This document shows positions 37,997-47,581 of a DNA stretch of 64,000 bases, piece by piece. Where the stretch lies: contig NZ_CP021781.1 of assembly GCF_003290445.1 (NCBI RefSeq), forward strand, positions 1,178,001 through 1,242,000, given 5' to 3'. The notes below the pieces were generated by a model, which had not been told where the DNA came from, did not search any database, and saw only the letters and a program-made list of their open reading frames with translations. The DNA is from Francisella adeliensis. Lineage in GTDB: Bacteria > Pseudomonadota > Gammaproteobacteria > Francisellales > Francisellaceae. Each line of letters opens with the position of its first letter. Within the stretch, counting starts at the first letter, position 1. The translations under genes were made by a program, and so were the position numbers.

Positions 37997-39177
37997 TTCA
38001 TCTCCTTTGCAAAATCTAAAATCTCTGTAGCGACTTGTTGCTTAGATACATTCACACACTCTTTAGTAATACTATTTGAAATAATTGTAACAGTTGAATT
38101 ATCGTTACCAAACACTGCTGTAGAGTTTGCAACTATCATATTTAGATTTTTCTTTACTAATTTACCTTTCGCATACTCTATAAGATTCTCTGATTCAGCA
38201 GCAAAACCTATAGCAAATATATTGGGGTATTCTTTCTTACAGTTTGCTAATACATCGGGGTTTTTAACGAACTCAAGCACTAAATTATCATCTTTAGTTT
38301 TTTTAATTTTATTTGTGAACTTATCTTTGATTTTATAGTCTGCAACAGCAGCACAACCTATAAATATATCTGCGTTTTCACAAGACTCTAACATTGCTTG
38401 ATTCATACTATCAGCACTTGGAGTATCTAACACAGTCAATCCTGGATGAGTAATATTCAAATCAACTGTCACTTTTGCTTTAAGTACAGTAACACTCGCA
38501 CCTCTAGCTAAAAGTTCTTCCACTAAGGCAAGGCCCATCTTACCGGAACTATAGTTTGATAAGTATCTTACTCCATCAATATCCTCAACTGTAGCTCCAA
38601 CAGTTATCACTGCTTTTTTATCTGCAAAATCTTGATTAGCCGACTTCATTTGAAAACATTTAAAAAGTTCTTCAGGCTCAACTAAACGCCCTCCACCAAC
38701 ATCTCCACAAGCCTGTACACCAGCACCCGGATTAATGATATTAAAACCCAAACTATTAAGCTTTGAAATATTTTGTTGGGTTAACTGGTTATTCCACATG
38801 TTCATATTCATTGCTGGAGCTATATAAACTTTAGAGTTATCATCATTTGCGAGTAAGCTTTGACTTAGTAAATCATCAGCTAGACCATAAGCAAATTTTG
38901 TTATAGAATTTGCAGATGCTGGAACTATAAGAATTTTATCAGCCCACCTAGGTAGATTTATATGTGACATCGCTTGCTCATAAGAAAGCATATCTAAGCT
39001 TTCATCAGTATATACGTCACAACCTAAAGCAACTAAAAGCTCTGGCTTAATAAACTGGCAAGCACCTTTTGTAATTATAGCTTTACACTCTATGCCATCT
39101 TTTATAAAAAGCCTAATTAATAATACAGTTTTATATGCTGAAACACTTCCAGTTATACCAAATAATATTTTTTTCAT
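37972..39177 (-). CDS. coaBC: bifunctional phosphopantothenoylcysteine decarboxylase/synthetase
   Basis: Two steps of coenzyme A synthesis. 401 residues. The N-terminal CoaC flavodomain has GITGSVSAYKT, the catalytic His in MSHINLPRWADKI, APAMNMNMW and ACGDVGGGRL with the active Cys. The C-terminal CoaB domain has SNYSSGKMGLALVEELLARG and the CTP-binding Lys-Lys segment NKIKKTKDD. It lies 4 bases after an MFS gene and overlaps galM. Confidence 0.96.
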   Translation of the reverse strand: MKKILFGITGSVSAYKTVLLIRLFIKDGIECKAIITKGACQFIKPELLVALGCDVYTDESLDMLSYEQAMSHINLPRWADKILIVPASANSITKFAYGLADDLLSQSLLANDDNSKVYIAPAMNMNMWNNQLTQQNISKLNSLGFNIINPGAGVQACGDVGGGRLVEPEELFKCFQMKSANQDFADKKAVITVGATVEDIDGVRYLSNYSSGKMGLALVEELLARGASVTVLKAKVTVDLNITHPGLTVLDTPSADSMNQAMLESCENADIFIGCAAVADYKIKDKFTNKIKKTKDDNLVLEFVKNPDVLANCKKEYPNIFAIGFAAESENLIEYAKGKLVKKNLNMIVANSTAVFGNDNSTVTIISNSITKECVNVSKQQVATEILDFAKEMKWKKNKLR

Positions 39178-39181
39178 GACT

Positions 39182-40372
39182 TTAATTCTTTATTAGAATT
39201 TTTTTACGCTTGTAACTAAATATTATCACTAATACCATGATAGCGATAGCGATAGCCATGATATTTATATTAGTCCTAAATATTTGCTCATTAGAAATCC
39301 AACTTGCAAATATTAATCCAAAAAATATACTACTAGTTCTACCTAACGCAAATATCATATTAGTAGCTAATGAACGCACTTCTGTTGGAAATTCTGTAGC
39401 TGCATATTGAGCCCACATAATATTATATCCACCACCAATAAATCCAATAGTAATCCCATAGATAAAAATAGTATCTGCAGAAACATATTTATACATAAAT
39501 ATACTTACTAAAAACACCATAATATTTATGATGAAAAATAAACTTGGAGATTTAAAATATTGATTATAAAAACCACTAGCTATACAACTTATTATATTTC
39601 CAGCAAAGAAACCAAATAAAAACATCTTTACTAATGTTGCAAAATTCATATCATTTGCGATGAACTTGACCAAAGCAAACATCACAGTTATTGTAAAAAA
39701 ATACGGAATTGTAATCAAAAAATTAAGTAACAACGGTTTGCAATAATTTTTAAACAAGTAAAAAACATTACCTGCTTTTTTAATGTCATCAGTTTTATAC
39801 AACTCTATAAATGCTGGAGACTCCTCTAGTATTTTTCTAAAACAGAATATTATAAGTCCAGAAGTTCCACCAAAGATAAACATTATCTTATATGAGAAAA
39901 CTCCTAGTAATGTTGCTGTTATTCCACCAAACACACCTAATATATATAATAAACTCATACCCCAAGCAGCTACTTTACGAGGGAAAAATTCTACAATCAA
40001 TACTGTAGAAACAGCAAACTCACTAGCTAAGCCAAGATAAGACAAAAATCTTAACCCCATAAACATATAAATATTAGTAACAAATATAGCAACTATAGTT
40101 GTTACTGAGTAAAGCAAGATACTATACTTAATAACGGTAATACGACCAAACCTATCAGCTAAAGCACCAAATAATAATGCTCCAACTAGAATCCCAGCCA
40201 TTTGTATATTATTTATTGTAAAGTACATCTTTTGGATACTTATCGAATCTAATATCCCAAATTGATTTTTGAACAAATCAACATAAGACACACTCATTAC
40301 TGTGAGATCATAAAAATCAATAAAATATCCTAAACATAAGACAAGTAAAATCCATTTAGAGCTTTTATTCAT
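39182..40372 (-). CDS. MFS transporter (metabolite:H+ symporter type)
   Basis: A 396-residue, 12-helix transporter. MFS motif A is GALLFGALADRFGRITVIK between helices 2 and 3; the first helix LCLGYFIDFYDLTVMSVSY fits the sugar/metabolite-H+ symporter branch. Francisella has expanded families of such phagosomal nutrient transporters; placing this gene among them is inference. It is 4 bases ahead of coaBC, which raises the idea of a CoA precursor as substrate, but nothing in the sequence proves that. Confidence 0.85.
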   Translation of the reverse strand: MNKSSKWILLVLCLGYFIDFYDLTVMSVSYVDLFKNQFGILDSISIQKMYFTINNIQMAGILVGALLFGALADRFGRITVIKYSILLYSVTTIVAIFVTNIYMFMGLRFLSYLGLASEFAVSTVLIVEFFPRKVAAWGMSLLYILGVFGGITATLLGVFSYKIMFIFGGTSGLIIFCFRKILEESPAFIELYKTDDIKKAGNVFYLFKNYCKPLLLNFLITIPYFFTITVMFALVKFIANDMNFATLVKMFLFGFFAGNIISCIASGFYNQYFKSPSLFFIINIMVFLVSIFMYKYVSADTIFIYGITIGFIGGGYNIMWAQYAATEFPTEVRSLATNMIFALGRTSSIFFGLIFASWISNEQIFRTNINIMAIAIAIMVLVIIFSYKRKKILIKN

Positions 40373-40477
40373 AATTGAATTTTTTAAAAAAGAAATTAGA
40401 CTGTATTATATTGATTAAGTTAATATATAACTAGAAAAACTTATAGGTTTACACTAAATCTAAACAAAAATTTGATA

Positions 40478-41980
40478 TTAGTCAACAATGATATTTTTAT
40501 CATTTGCTGTTTTTTTACAGAATGCAATATACCTTTTATCAGTAACAAACCAATAAAATATTGCTCCTACAAATCCTTCAAAAACATAGTGGTCAATTGG
40601 TGATACAATCGCAATAAATATAATAAACGGTAGAACCAATGGCAATAGACTCCTTAAACCTATTCTTCTATACTCAAGGCTACCATAAATAGTCATTAAG
40701 ATTATTAATATAGCACTCATATGAACATTAGTTTCAATTTCTACTGTATTAAGTAGCAGTGTTAATATTACAAAAACTACTAAACCGAATATTCTAGTAC
40801 GAGGAGCTAGTGCGCCCATACTAATTGGAGCTGCCATATAACCAATAATATGGAAACCTGTGACAACAAGCATTAAAGCTGTCCAGTTATTAGAGAATAA
40901 TAAGAAAAAGCCCGATAATAAAAAGTTTGCTACCAATGATCTTCTTGAAATATTAACCTTCGGAGTAATCTTGGCAAAAAATCTAGGAACTTGACCTTCA
41001 GCAGACATCGCATAAAGCATTCTTGAAGATGCTCCTAAGTAGATATAACCTGTTGCTGATGGGCTTACAATACTATCAACTATCAATAGTACAGATATAT
41101 AACCAAGGCCAAGCATCATCGCTAATTGTAATAATGGAGACTCAAAATCTAATCCAGCCCAACCACCTTTTTGAACAAGGTAATCATGTGGTACTGCTTG
41201 CATGAATGCATATTGAAGTCCTAAATATAATGCTAAAACTAATAGTAATGCTATAAAGATAGCTAACGGTACATTTCTACCTGGATTTTTAACTTCACTA
41301 GCATAAGAAACTACTGTTTGGAAACCATTAAAAGTATAAATCAAACCACCGCCAACGATAGCTGTAAGAGCTGAGTGAAATCCAAACTGACTATTCCCAG
41401 GAATATCATCTGCAAACATACTTACATGGTCAGAACTATGTGTTATTGCATAAGCTACAAAAATTATAACTATAAGTACCGGTACAACCATCTTAAATAC
41501 TGTAATACCATTATTAATCTTAGCAAGAAATTTAACCCCATAGAAGTTTATAAATAAATAAACTACTAATATAAATAAAGCAAATGCTGTACCTGCTAAT
41601 GTCAAATCACCATCTGTCATTAACCAATCCATGCTTTTAACCCCGGCTAAATACTGTGTAGTCGCTAATGCTTCTGATGATATCACCACCACAACACCAA
41701 ACCAGTTTGCAAAAGCAAAAGGCATTGCAAATACATTGTTATGTGAAATAGCACTTGAGCGTGTTGTTGCTCCACGTACAGGATACATAGATACCACTTT
41801 ACCTAAACAAAGCGCTATCATTAAAATAAGTATTGCTGCTAGTATCCATGCCAAAAATGCCCAATTACCTGCATTTCTAGCAGTAAGCTGGGCGCTAAAA
41901 AGCCACCCCGAACCAACCATCGATGTCGCACCAACCAGTACCGCACTGAAAAGCGACATCTTTTTAGAATTATCATTCAT
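40478..41980 (-). CDS. APC-family amino acid permease
   Basis: A 500-residue, 12-helix permease. The N-terminal motif LVGATSMVGSGWLFSAQ and the helix-6 region YTFNGFQTVVSYASEVKNPGRNVPLAI are classic APC features. The sequence shows AAGGAT before the ATG. The specific amino acid is not determinable. It stands alone, with a 97-base gap to the MFS gene downstream. Confidence 0.88.
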   Translation of the reverse strand: MNDNSKKMSLFSAVLVGATSMVGSGWLFSAQLTARNAGNWAFLAWILAAILILMIALCLGKVVSMYPVRGATTRSSAISHNNVFAMPFAFANWFGVVVVISSEALATTQYLAGVKSMDWLMTDGDLTLAGTAFALFILVVYLFINFYGVKFLAKINNGITVFKMVVPVLIVIIFVAYAITHSSDHVSMFADDIPGNSQFGFHSALTAIVGGGLIYTFNGFQTVVSYASEVKNPGRNVPLAIFIALLLVLALYLGLQYAFMQAVPHDYLVQKGGWAGLDFESPLLQLAMMLGLGYISVLLIVDSIVSPSATGYIYLGASSRMLYAMSAEGQVPRFFAKITPKVNISRRSLVANFLLSGFFLLFSNNWTALMLVVTGFHIIGYMAAPISMGALAPRTRIFGLVVFVILTLLLNTVEIETNVHMSAILIILMTIYGSLEYRRIGLRSLLPLVLPFIIFIAIVSPIDHYVFEGFVGAIFYWFVTDKRYIAFCKKTANDKNIIVD

Positions 41981-42393
41981 AACTTTATCCTTTTAGATTA
42001 TTTTAAATAATGAGTTATTATAAGTTCAAAGAGTTTTATTTGTTTTAGTTTTGATAAAAATAAAACATAATAAAAAACACCTATCATCATAAACTATCAC
42101 TAAAATTTTAACATTTCAATGATTTATAACCTTAAATAACCAACCTTTTTAGCAAATACAGTCTTGAAAGAAAAATGAACGAATAAGATGAAAGATAGAT
42201 TTAACTAATATACCCTCAAATTTGAAGATAGTAAAAAAATCCTTAAAGCTAATTGATAATATTTTACTTTTTTAACTCTTGAGAATACAGAATGTGAATT
42301 ATTTGTAGTGTTTGAGGTCGTTAGTAATAACTCTTTACAGCTTAAGCTAGTACCTTAAACAACCTCTTTTTTAGGCTAAGACTGTTTATAAAA
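41981..42393. other. 413-base spacer without genes
   Basis: AT-rich DNA between the putA stop and the start of the amino acid permease (both minus strand). It must hold the permease promoter. I see no ORF, RNA gene, clear terminator or repeat worth reporting. Confidence 0.5.
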
Positions 42394-45300
42394 TTATTCT
42401 TCTAAGCTCATCAGGGATGCGTTACCGCCTGATGCAGTTGTATCAACACTCACAGTTTTCTCAACTACAAAGCGACGAAGATAAAGTGGTGACGCAGTTT
42501 CAATTGCTAACTCAGTACTATGTCTTCCAACTTTTTCAACACTTTCAGCTACAAAAGGTATAATCGCTCCCCTTCTTAAAGCTAATGCTTGATGCACTTG
42601 CTTAACGGCATTTGTGTTGCCAGAAAATGCAACTAAAGCAACTTTTGAATTAAATAGCATTGTTGATGTAATTTCTTCAGCATCACCAGTAATTAGATGG
42701 ATCACTTTAGGGCTAACTCCTACTTTAATCATAAGTCTTACAAGCCTATAAGCAGTTAGGTTACCTGTATAAGCTGCTTTTGCAACTACTGTATTACCAG
42801 CTAAAAGTGCTGCTATAGTTTGACCTATAAACCTAATAACAGAATCATCACTTGAGCAAATACTAACAGCAACTCCACGACCTTTTAAACTTAGCTCATC
42901 AATCTCACCTGTTGGACCTGGAAGCAATTTAGGGTGTGCAAACTCTTCTTTAGCCTGTTGAGCATAATATGTTATCAGCTCAATTGATTTATCTATTTGC
43001 AGATGAGCATCTTCGATACTAATTTCAGATTCAGCTACAATATCTGCTACAACCTCATTTCTATTTTTATCTAAAGCTTTAATGAACTTTTCCACTATTA
43101 GAGCTCTTTCTTCAGCATTTACATTATTCCAGTTATCAGCTTCTTTATAAGCTATCTCTATTGCATTATCAACAGTTGCTGATGTTGCGATAAACATATC
43201 ACCTATATTTTTACCTGATTTACTCTTTAAAATAGCTGATTTAGAAGCTTTAGATCTATTACCATCAATTATATTTGTAATGCTATATTTTGATTTTTGT
43301 AGTGTCTTTACTTGTTTTTCTAACTCAGCTAATTTTTCAGAGGCTATTTTTTCTTTTTGAGCCTTATTAACATTAGATAACACTTCATTAGCTAATCTAT
43401 GCATATAGAAAGGTCCACCAGCTTTTGGTCCTGTACCTGATTTACCTTGACCACCAAATGGTTGAACACCAACAACAGCACCAACGATGTTTCTATTTAC
43501 ATACACATTACCTGCTTTAATATGATTTTTAACATAGTTCATCACTTCATTAATACGACTATGCACACCAGCTGTTAAACCATAACCTGTAGCATTAATA
43601 TCTCTTATAAGCTCTTTGAGTTTATTTCCTTTAAATCTTAATATATGCAACACCGGCCCAAACTGCTCTCTTCCAAGGTCAGATAAATTTTCAATCTCAA
43701 ATGCTACTGGCAATACAAATGTACCTTTTTTAGAGTCTTCATTAGCTTCAAGCTGACATATAGTTTTAAACTTATTTTTCTTTTCTTCAATATAAGCATT
43801 TAAATTGTCAGCAGCTTTTTTATCTATCACTGGGCCAACATCAGTATTAAGAAATTTAGAGTCACCAACTTTTAACTCTTTCATCGCTCCAACTATCATT
43901 TTGATATAACTATCTGCGATATCTTCTTGCAAACATAAAACTCTTAGTGCCGAACATCTCTGTCCTGCACTATCAAAAGCTGAACGCATTACATCAGCAG
44001 TAACCTGCTCTGGCAATGATGATGAATCAACTATAAGAGCATTTTGTCCACCAGTTTCTGCTATAAATGGCATTATTTCACCATCTTTATTTGCAAGAGT
44101 TTGGTTTATAGTCGCCGCTACTTCTGTAGAACCTGTAAAGATTACACCTTTACAATGTTTACTTTTCACTATAGCTCCACCTACTTCAATACCTGTACCT
44201 GGTACAAATTGAAGTACTTTTTTAGGTAATCCTGCTTTAAATAAAAGCTTTACTGCTTTATAAGCAATAATTGATGTTTGTTCTGCTGGTTTTGCCACCA
44301 CCGTATTACCTGCAGCAAGCACTGCTGTAATTTGCCCTAAGAATATAGCCAGTGGGAAGTTCCACGGACTAATACAAACCATTGCTCCACGACCAGTAAA
44401 CTCTATCTGTTTCAATTTATTAGATAGTTCAGGCAACTCAAAAGGCCCATTAAATTCCGATCTAGCTTGTGCTGAGTAGTATCTACAAAAATCAACAGCT
44501 TCTCTTACTTCATCAATAGCATTTGATAAAGTTTTACCAGCCTCAATCATAGCAATTGCTATAAATTCACTAGTATTTTCCTCAAGTAAATCAGCAAACT
44601 TTTCAATAATCTCAGCTCTTTGAGTAGCAGAAGTATTATTCCAGCTTTCAAATGCTTCATTAGCATTTTTCATAGCCTTTTTAGCTACTTTAGCATCCGC
44701 ATTTATAACTATACCAACCTTTTCTAGATTATTGGGATTAATAACATCTTCAGCATGTTCAATACTAGCCTTAAAGCCTGATACTATAGGCTTAGCTTTA
44801 TAGTCATTTTTAACTGTGTACTTACTTATATTTTCATACATAGTCATAAGCTCAGCAAAGTCATCTGTGTTATAACCTTGCGAATTAAGTCTTGGTGCCA
44901 CTATATTTTTAGGATAAGGAATATTAGGATGCTGATCACAACCCATTTCAACCGCTTTTTTAACAGGATCTTCAATCAGCTCTTCAATCGGTAAATTCTC
45001 ATCAACAATTCTATTTACAAATGAGCTATTTGCACCGTTTTCAAGTAGCCTTCTCACAAGATATGCTAATAAGTGTTTATGCCCTCCAACTGGAGCATAT
45101 ATACGACAAGGAATATCTTTAAAGCCTTCATGCCCTACGATATTATCATATAATGGATCACCCATACCATGTAAACATTGGAACTCAAAGTCAGTATTAT
45201 CGCCAGCAATTTGAGTTACAGCTGCTACTGTCTGCGCATTATGAGTTGCAAATTGTGGGTAAATATACTGATGAAGATCAAATAATTGCTTAACACAAGC

Positions 45301-46464
45301 TTGGTATGACACATCCGTATGATACTTCCTCGTAAATACAGGATAGCCGTTTAGACCATGTTCTTGAGCATGTTTAACTTCTGCATCCCAGTATGCCCCT
45401 TTCACAAGTCTAACCATAAATCTGCGATTAGTTTCTTTTGCAAGATTCGCTAAATACTCTAATACATAAGGAGCTCTTTTTTGATAAGCTTGAACAACGA
45501 TACCAATACCATTAAACTCTTTCAATGACTCTTCGTTAGCTAATCTTTCGACTAACTCTAGAGATATTTGTAACCTTTCAGTTTCTTCAGCATCAATATT
45601 CATACCAACATTATATTGTTTTGCTAACTGAGTCAATTTCAATAGTTTAGGGTATAACTCAGTATGTACTCTTTCATGTTGAGCTACTTCATAGCGCGGA
45701 TGTAACGCTGAAAGTTTAACAGATATACCAGGGTTCTTTTTAATCTCTTTATTGGGAGCATACTTTGATAATTCTTCTATAGCATTTAGATACTGCTCAT
45801 AATAATAATCAGCATCCACCATCGTCATAGCAGCTTCACCTAACATATCATAAGAATAACTATATCCTTTTGCTACTTTTGTTTGTGAAACCTTCAAAGC
45901 TTCTTCGATAGTTTCACCAAGTACATACTGCTTACCAACAATTTTCATTGCTTTTTTCATCGCTTGACGAATCACAGGTTCACTAGACTTTTTAACCATT
46001 TTTTGGAAGATACTTCTATATGATTTTTTATTTTCTTTTAGGATATTTCCAGTAAGCATCAAGCTCCAGGTAGCCGCATTCACAAATAAATGTTTTTCTG
46101 TGCCAACATGCTCTTTCCATGCTGCACTTGTTAACTTATCTTTGATAAGTAAGTCAACTGTATAGCTATCTGGAACTCTAAGCAAAGCTTCTGCTAAACA
46201 CATAAGTACAATGCCTTCTTCAGAAGATAGGTCATACTCAATCATAAAAGCATCAATACCAGATTTTTTAAGCCTATTTTTTCTAACCTTAGCTACTAAT
46301 TGATGCGCTTGCTCTTGAATTTTTTCCTGCTGAATGTCTGAAACCCTTGCTTTTTCAACAAGCTTATTCATAACTTGCTTTTCATCTAAAAGCCAATATT
46401 TTGAAATACCCATTATTGCTTGAGATATAGGGAAATTATCAGAATGATTAAGTAAATTGTTCAT
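42394..46464 (-). CDS. putA: bifunctional proline dehydrogenase / P5C dehydrogenase PutA
   Basis: Oxidises proline to glutamate in two steps. 1356 residues. Order: helical N-terminal domain (~1-150), FAD-dependent proline dehydrogenase barrel (~170-490, with RFMVRLVKGAYWD and ending SFVNRIVDENLP), aldehyde dehydrogenase domain (~570-1010, with the catalytic Cys in FDSAGQRCSALRV), and a C-terminal ALDH-like module finishing VSVDTTASGGNASLMSLEE. The N-terminus lacks the ribbon-helix-helix repressor domain of E. coli PutA, so it should not autoregulate. It sits 10 bases after sdhE. Confidence 0.97.
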   Translation of the reverse strand: MNNLLNHSDNFPISQAIMGISKYWLLDEKQVMNKLVEKARVSDIQQEKIQEQAHQLVAKVRKNRLKKSGIDAFMIEYDLSSEEGIVLMCLAEALLRVPDSYTVDLLIKDKLTSAAWKEHVGTEKHLFVNAATWSLMLTGNILKENKKSYRSIFQKMVKKSSEPVIRQAMKKAMKIVGKQYVLGETIEEALKVSQTKVAKGYSYSYDMLGEAAMTMVDADYYYEQYLNAIEELSKYAPNKEIKKNPGISVKLSALHPRYEVAQHERVHTELYPKLLKLTQLAKQYNVGMNIDAEETERLQISLELVERLANEESLKEFNGIGIVVQAYQKRAPYVLEYLANLAKETNRRFMVRLVKGAYWDAEVKHAQEHGLNGYPVFTRKYHTDVSYQACVKQLFDLHQYIYPQFATHNAQTVAAVTQIAGDNTDFEFQCLHGMGDPLYDNIVGHEGFKDIPCRIYAPVGGHKHLLAYLVRRLLENGANSSFVNRIVDENLPIEELIEDPVKKAVEMGCDQHPNIPYPKNIVAPRLNSQGYNTDDFAELMTMYENISKYTVKNDYKAKPIVSGFKASIEHAEDVINPNNLEKVGIVINADAKVAKKAMKNANEAFESWNNTSATQRAEIIEKFADLLEENTSEFIAIAMIEAGKTLSNAIDEVREAVDFCRYYSAQARSEFNGPFELPELSNKLKQIEFTGRGAMVCISPWNFPLAIFLGQITAVLAAGNTVVAKPAEQTSIIAYKAVKLLFKAGLPKKVLQFVPGTGIEVGGAIVKSKHCKGVIFTGSTEVAATINQTLANKDGEIMPFIAETGGQNALIVDSSSLPEQVTADVMRSAFDSAGQRCSALRVLCLQEDIADSYIKMIVGAMKELKVGDSKFLNTDVGPVIDKKAADNLNAYIEEKKNKFKTICQLEANEDSKKGTFVLPVAFEIENLSDLGREQFGPVLHILRFKGNKLKELIRDINATGYGLTAGVHSRINEVMNYVKNHIKAGNVYVNRNIVGAVVGVQPFGGQGKSGTGPKAGGPFYMHRLANEVLSNVNKAQKEKIASEKLAELEKQVKTLQKSKYSITNIIDGNRSKASKSAILKSKSGKNIGDMFIATSATVDNAIEIAYKEADNWNNVNAEERALIVEKFIKALDKNRNEVVADIVAESEISIEDAHLQIDKSIELITYYAQQAKEEFAHPKLLPGPTGEIDELSLKGRGVAVSICSSDDSVIRFIGQTIAALLAGNTVVAKAAYTGNLTAYRLVRLMIKVGVSPKVIHLITGDAEEITSTMLFNSKVALVAFSGNTNAVKQVHQALALRRGAIIPFVAESVEKVGRHSTELAIETASPLYLRRFVVEKTVSVDTTASGGNASLMSLEE

Positions 46465-46474
46465 ATTTTCTCTC

Positions 46475-46762
46475 TTATACTAATTTAGTTCTATTATACT
46501 TATGCTTTTCAGCAACTATTTTTTTGACAAGTTCTTTATACTTAACAGGAGGAATTACTCCTTTAAAAAGCCAATCAAACATATCATTGTCTTCACTCGT
46601 AAGAAACTCAACAAATAGCTTTTTATCTTCTTTTGATTCATTTAGGTAACAATTATCTAGATATGGTGCTAATAATATATCCAACTCTAACATACCTCTT
46701 CTTGCAGAGTATTTAATTTTACCTAACGAGCTAAAAATTGGGTCATTTTCTTTTATAATCAT
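46475..46762 (-). CDS. sdhE: FAD assembly factor SdhE
   Basis: A 95-residue protein of the SdhE/YgfY (DUF339) family that promotes covalent flavinylation of succinate dehydrogenase and fumarate reductase. The key motif is present: SARRGMLELDILLAPYLD with the conserved Arg-Gly-x-x-Glu. The C-terminus has MFDWLFKGVIPP. Its location directly ahead of putA, another flavoenzyme, with a 10-base gap is notable. Confidence 0.9.
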   Translation of the reverse strand: MIIKENDPIFSSLGKIKYSARRGMLELDILLAPYLDNCYLNESKEDKKLFVEFLTSEDNDMFDWLFKGVIPPVKYKELVKKIVAEKHKYNRTKLV

Positions 46763-46965
46763 ACGAATCTTTTTATAGAGGAATTCTAATAATGCTAGTT
46801 TATACTATAGCATTATAGCTACCAAGCAACTTAATCAAAATATTTAAAAAAATATACTTTAAATTACACCCGCAATTAGGTATTATTTACATCAGTTTAT
46901 ATGATGTTTCAAACAATCAGTTCCAAACATATTTCATAATTAATTTTTTTAAGGAATAAAACCTA

Positions 46966-47349
46966 ATGGCTATCAGTCAAAATGCAATTAAAATACTATC
47001 AGAAATAGATGAATTAGAATTATTTAGTAATATTTCCGAAGAATGGTCAACTGTCTTAAACGAGTCAGACGAAGAAATAAAGGTAAAAAAACTATACTCG
47101 GCTCTTGTTAAAGAAAGTATTCGTAGAGAAACAGCTGAAAGATTAGCTAAAGATGCTAAGTCTTACTGCGATTTAGTTCAAGAGCAAACAAAACAAAGAA
47201 TTACAGATCTTAAAGAAAGTTTAGAAAACCAAATTACTTTTCTAACTCAGCAGATTAAAGACTTAAAAGAAGAGTCTGCAAAAAACCTTGATCATTATAG
47301 GGGTGAATTAAAGAAAGCTACTAGAAACCTTATAGATAGCAAATCTTAA
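46966..47349 (+). CDS. coiled-coil protein of unknown function
   Basis: A 127-residue acidic/basic helical protein, mostly coiled coil from about residue 55 (ERLAKDAKSYCDLVQEQ through TFLTQQIKDLKEESAKNLD). No signal peptide or transmembrane helix. AAGGA precedes the ATG. No family is recognised. It lies convergent to the decayed aroB fragment that follows it. Confidence 0.7.
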   Translation: MAISQNAIKILSEIDELELFSNISEEWSTVLNESDEEIKVKKLYSALVKESIRRETAERLAKDAKSYCDLVQEQTKQRITDLKESLENQITFLTQQIKDLKEESAKNLDHYRGELKKATRNLIDSKS

Positions 47350-47392
47350 ATTTTAAAGCTCTAACAATCAATTATGGTAGTATTGTAAGACT

Positions 47393-47555
47393 ATTGTATT
47401 TTAAGAAACTTTTTAACTGTTGTTATTACCTATTTTTATTAGATTAAGCTGAATAAACTTATTTAGTAAAATAAATTTGTGCTCCCCCTACTGGTTTTTA
47501 CCTAAAAGTAATACATCATAAAAATCGTTTTCATTGATATTGTTTGGAAAAATTA
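47393..47555 (-). pseudogene. decayed duplicate of the aroB 3' end
   Basis: This spacer aligns with the 3' end of aroB (50430-50595) over about 160 bases, e.g. shared TATTTTAAGAAA and AGTAAAATAAATTT-like tracts. Translated on the minus strand it reads FPNNINENDFYDVLLLGKN, stop, GEHKFILLNKFIQLNLIKIG, against aro[21 protein letters not shown] and [20 protein letters not shown]. It carries an in-frame stop and a slip before the last codons. It is therefore a dead copy, lying beyond the diguanylate cyclase module from the real aroB end. Confidence 0.85.
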
Positions 47556-47581
47556 TTCTCTTTGTTTAATAAATAGACTCA

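Noticed and set aside
37982-38338. 118-codon plus-strand ORF
   Set aside because: Antisense to coaBC, with no ribosome-binding site and no domain.
47350-47581. Small regulatory RNA in the spacer before the cyclase
   Set aside because: The apparent structure is explained by similarity to the aroB 3' end; no promoter-terminator pair is visible.
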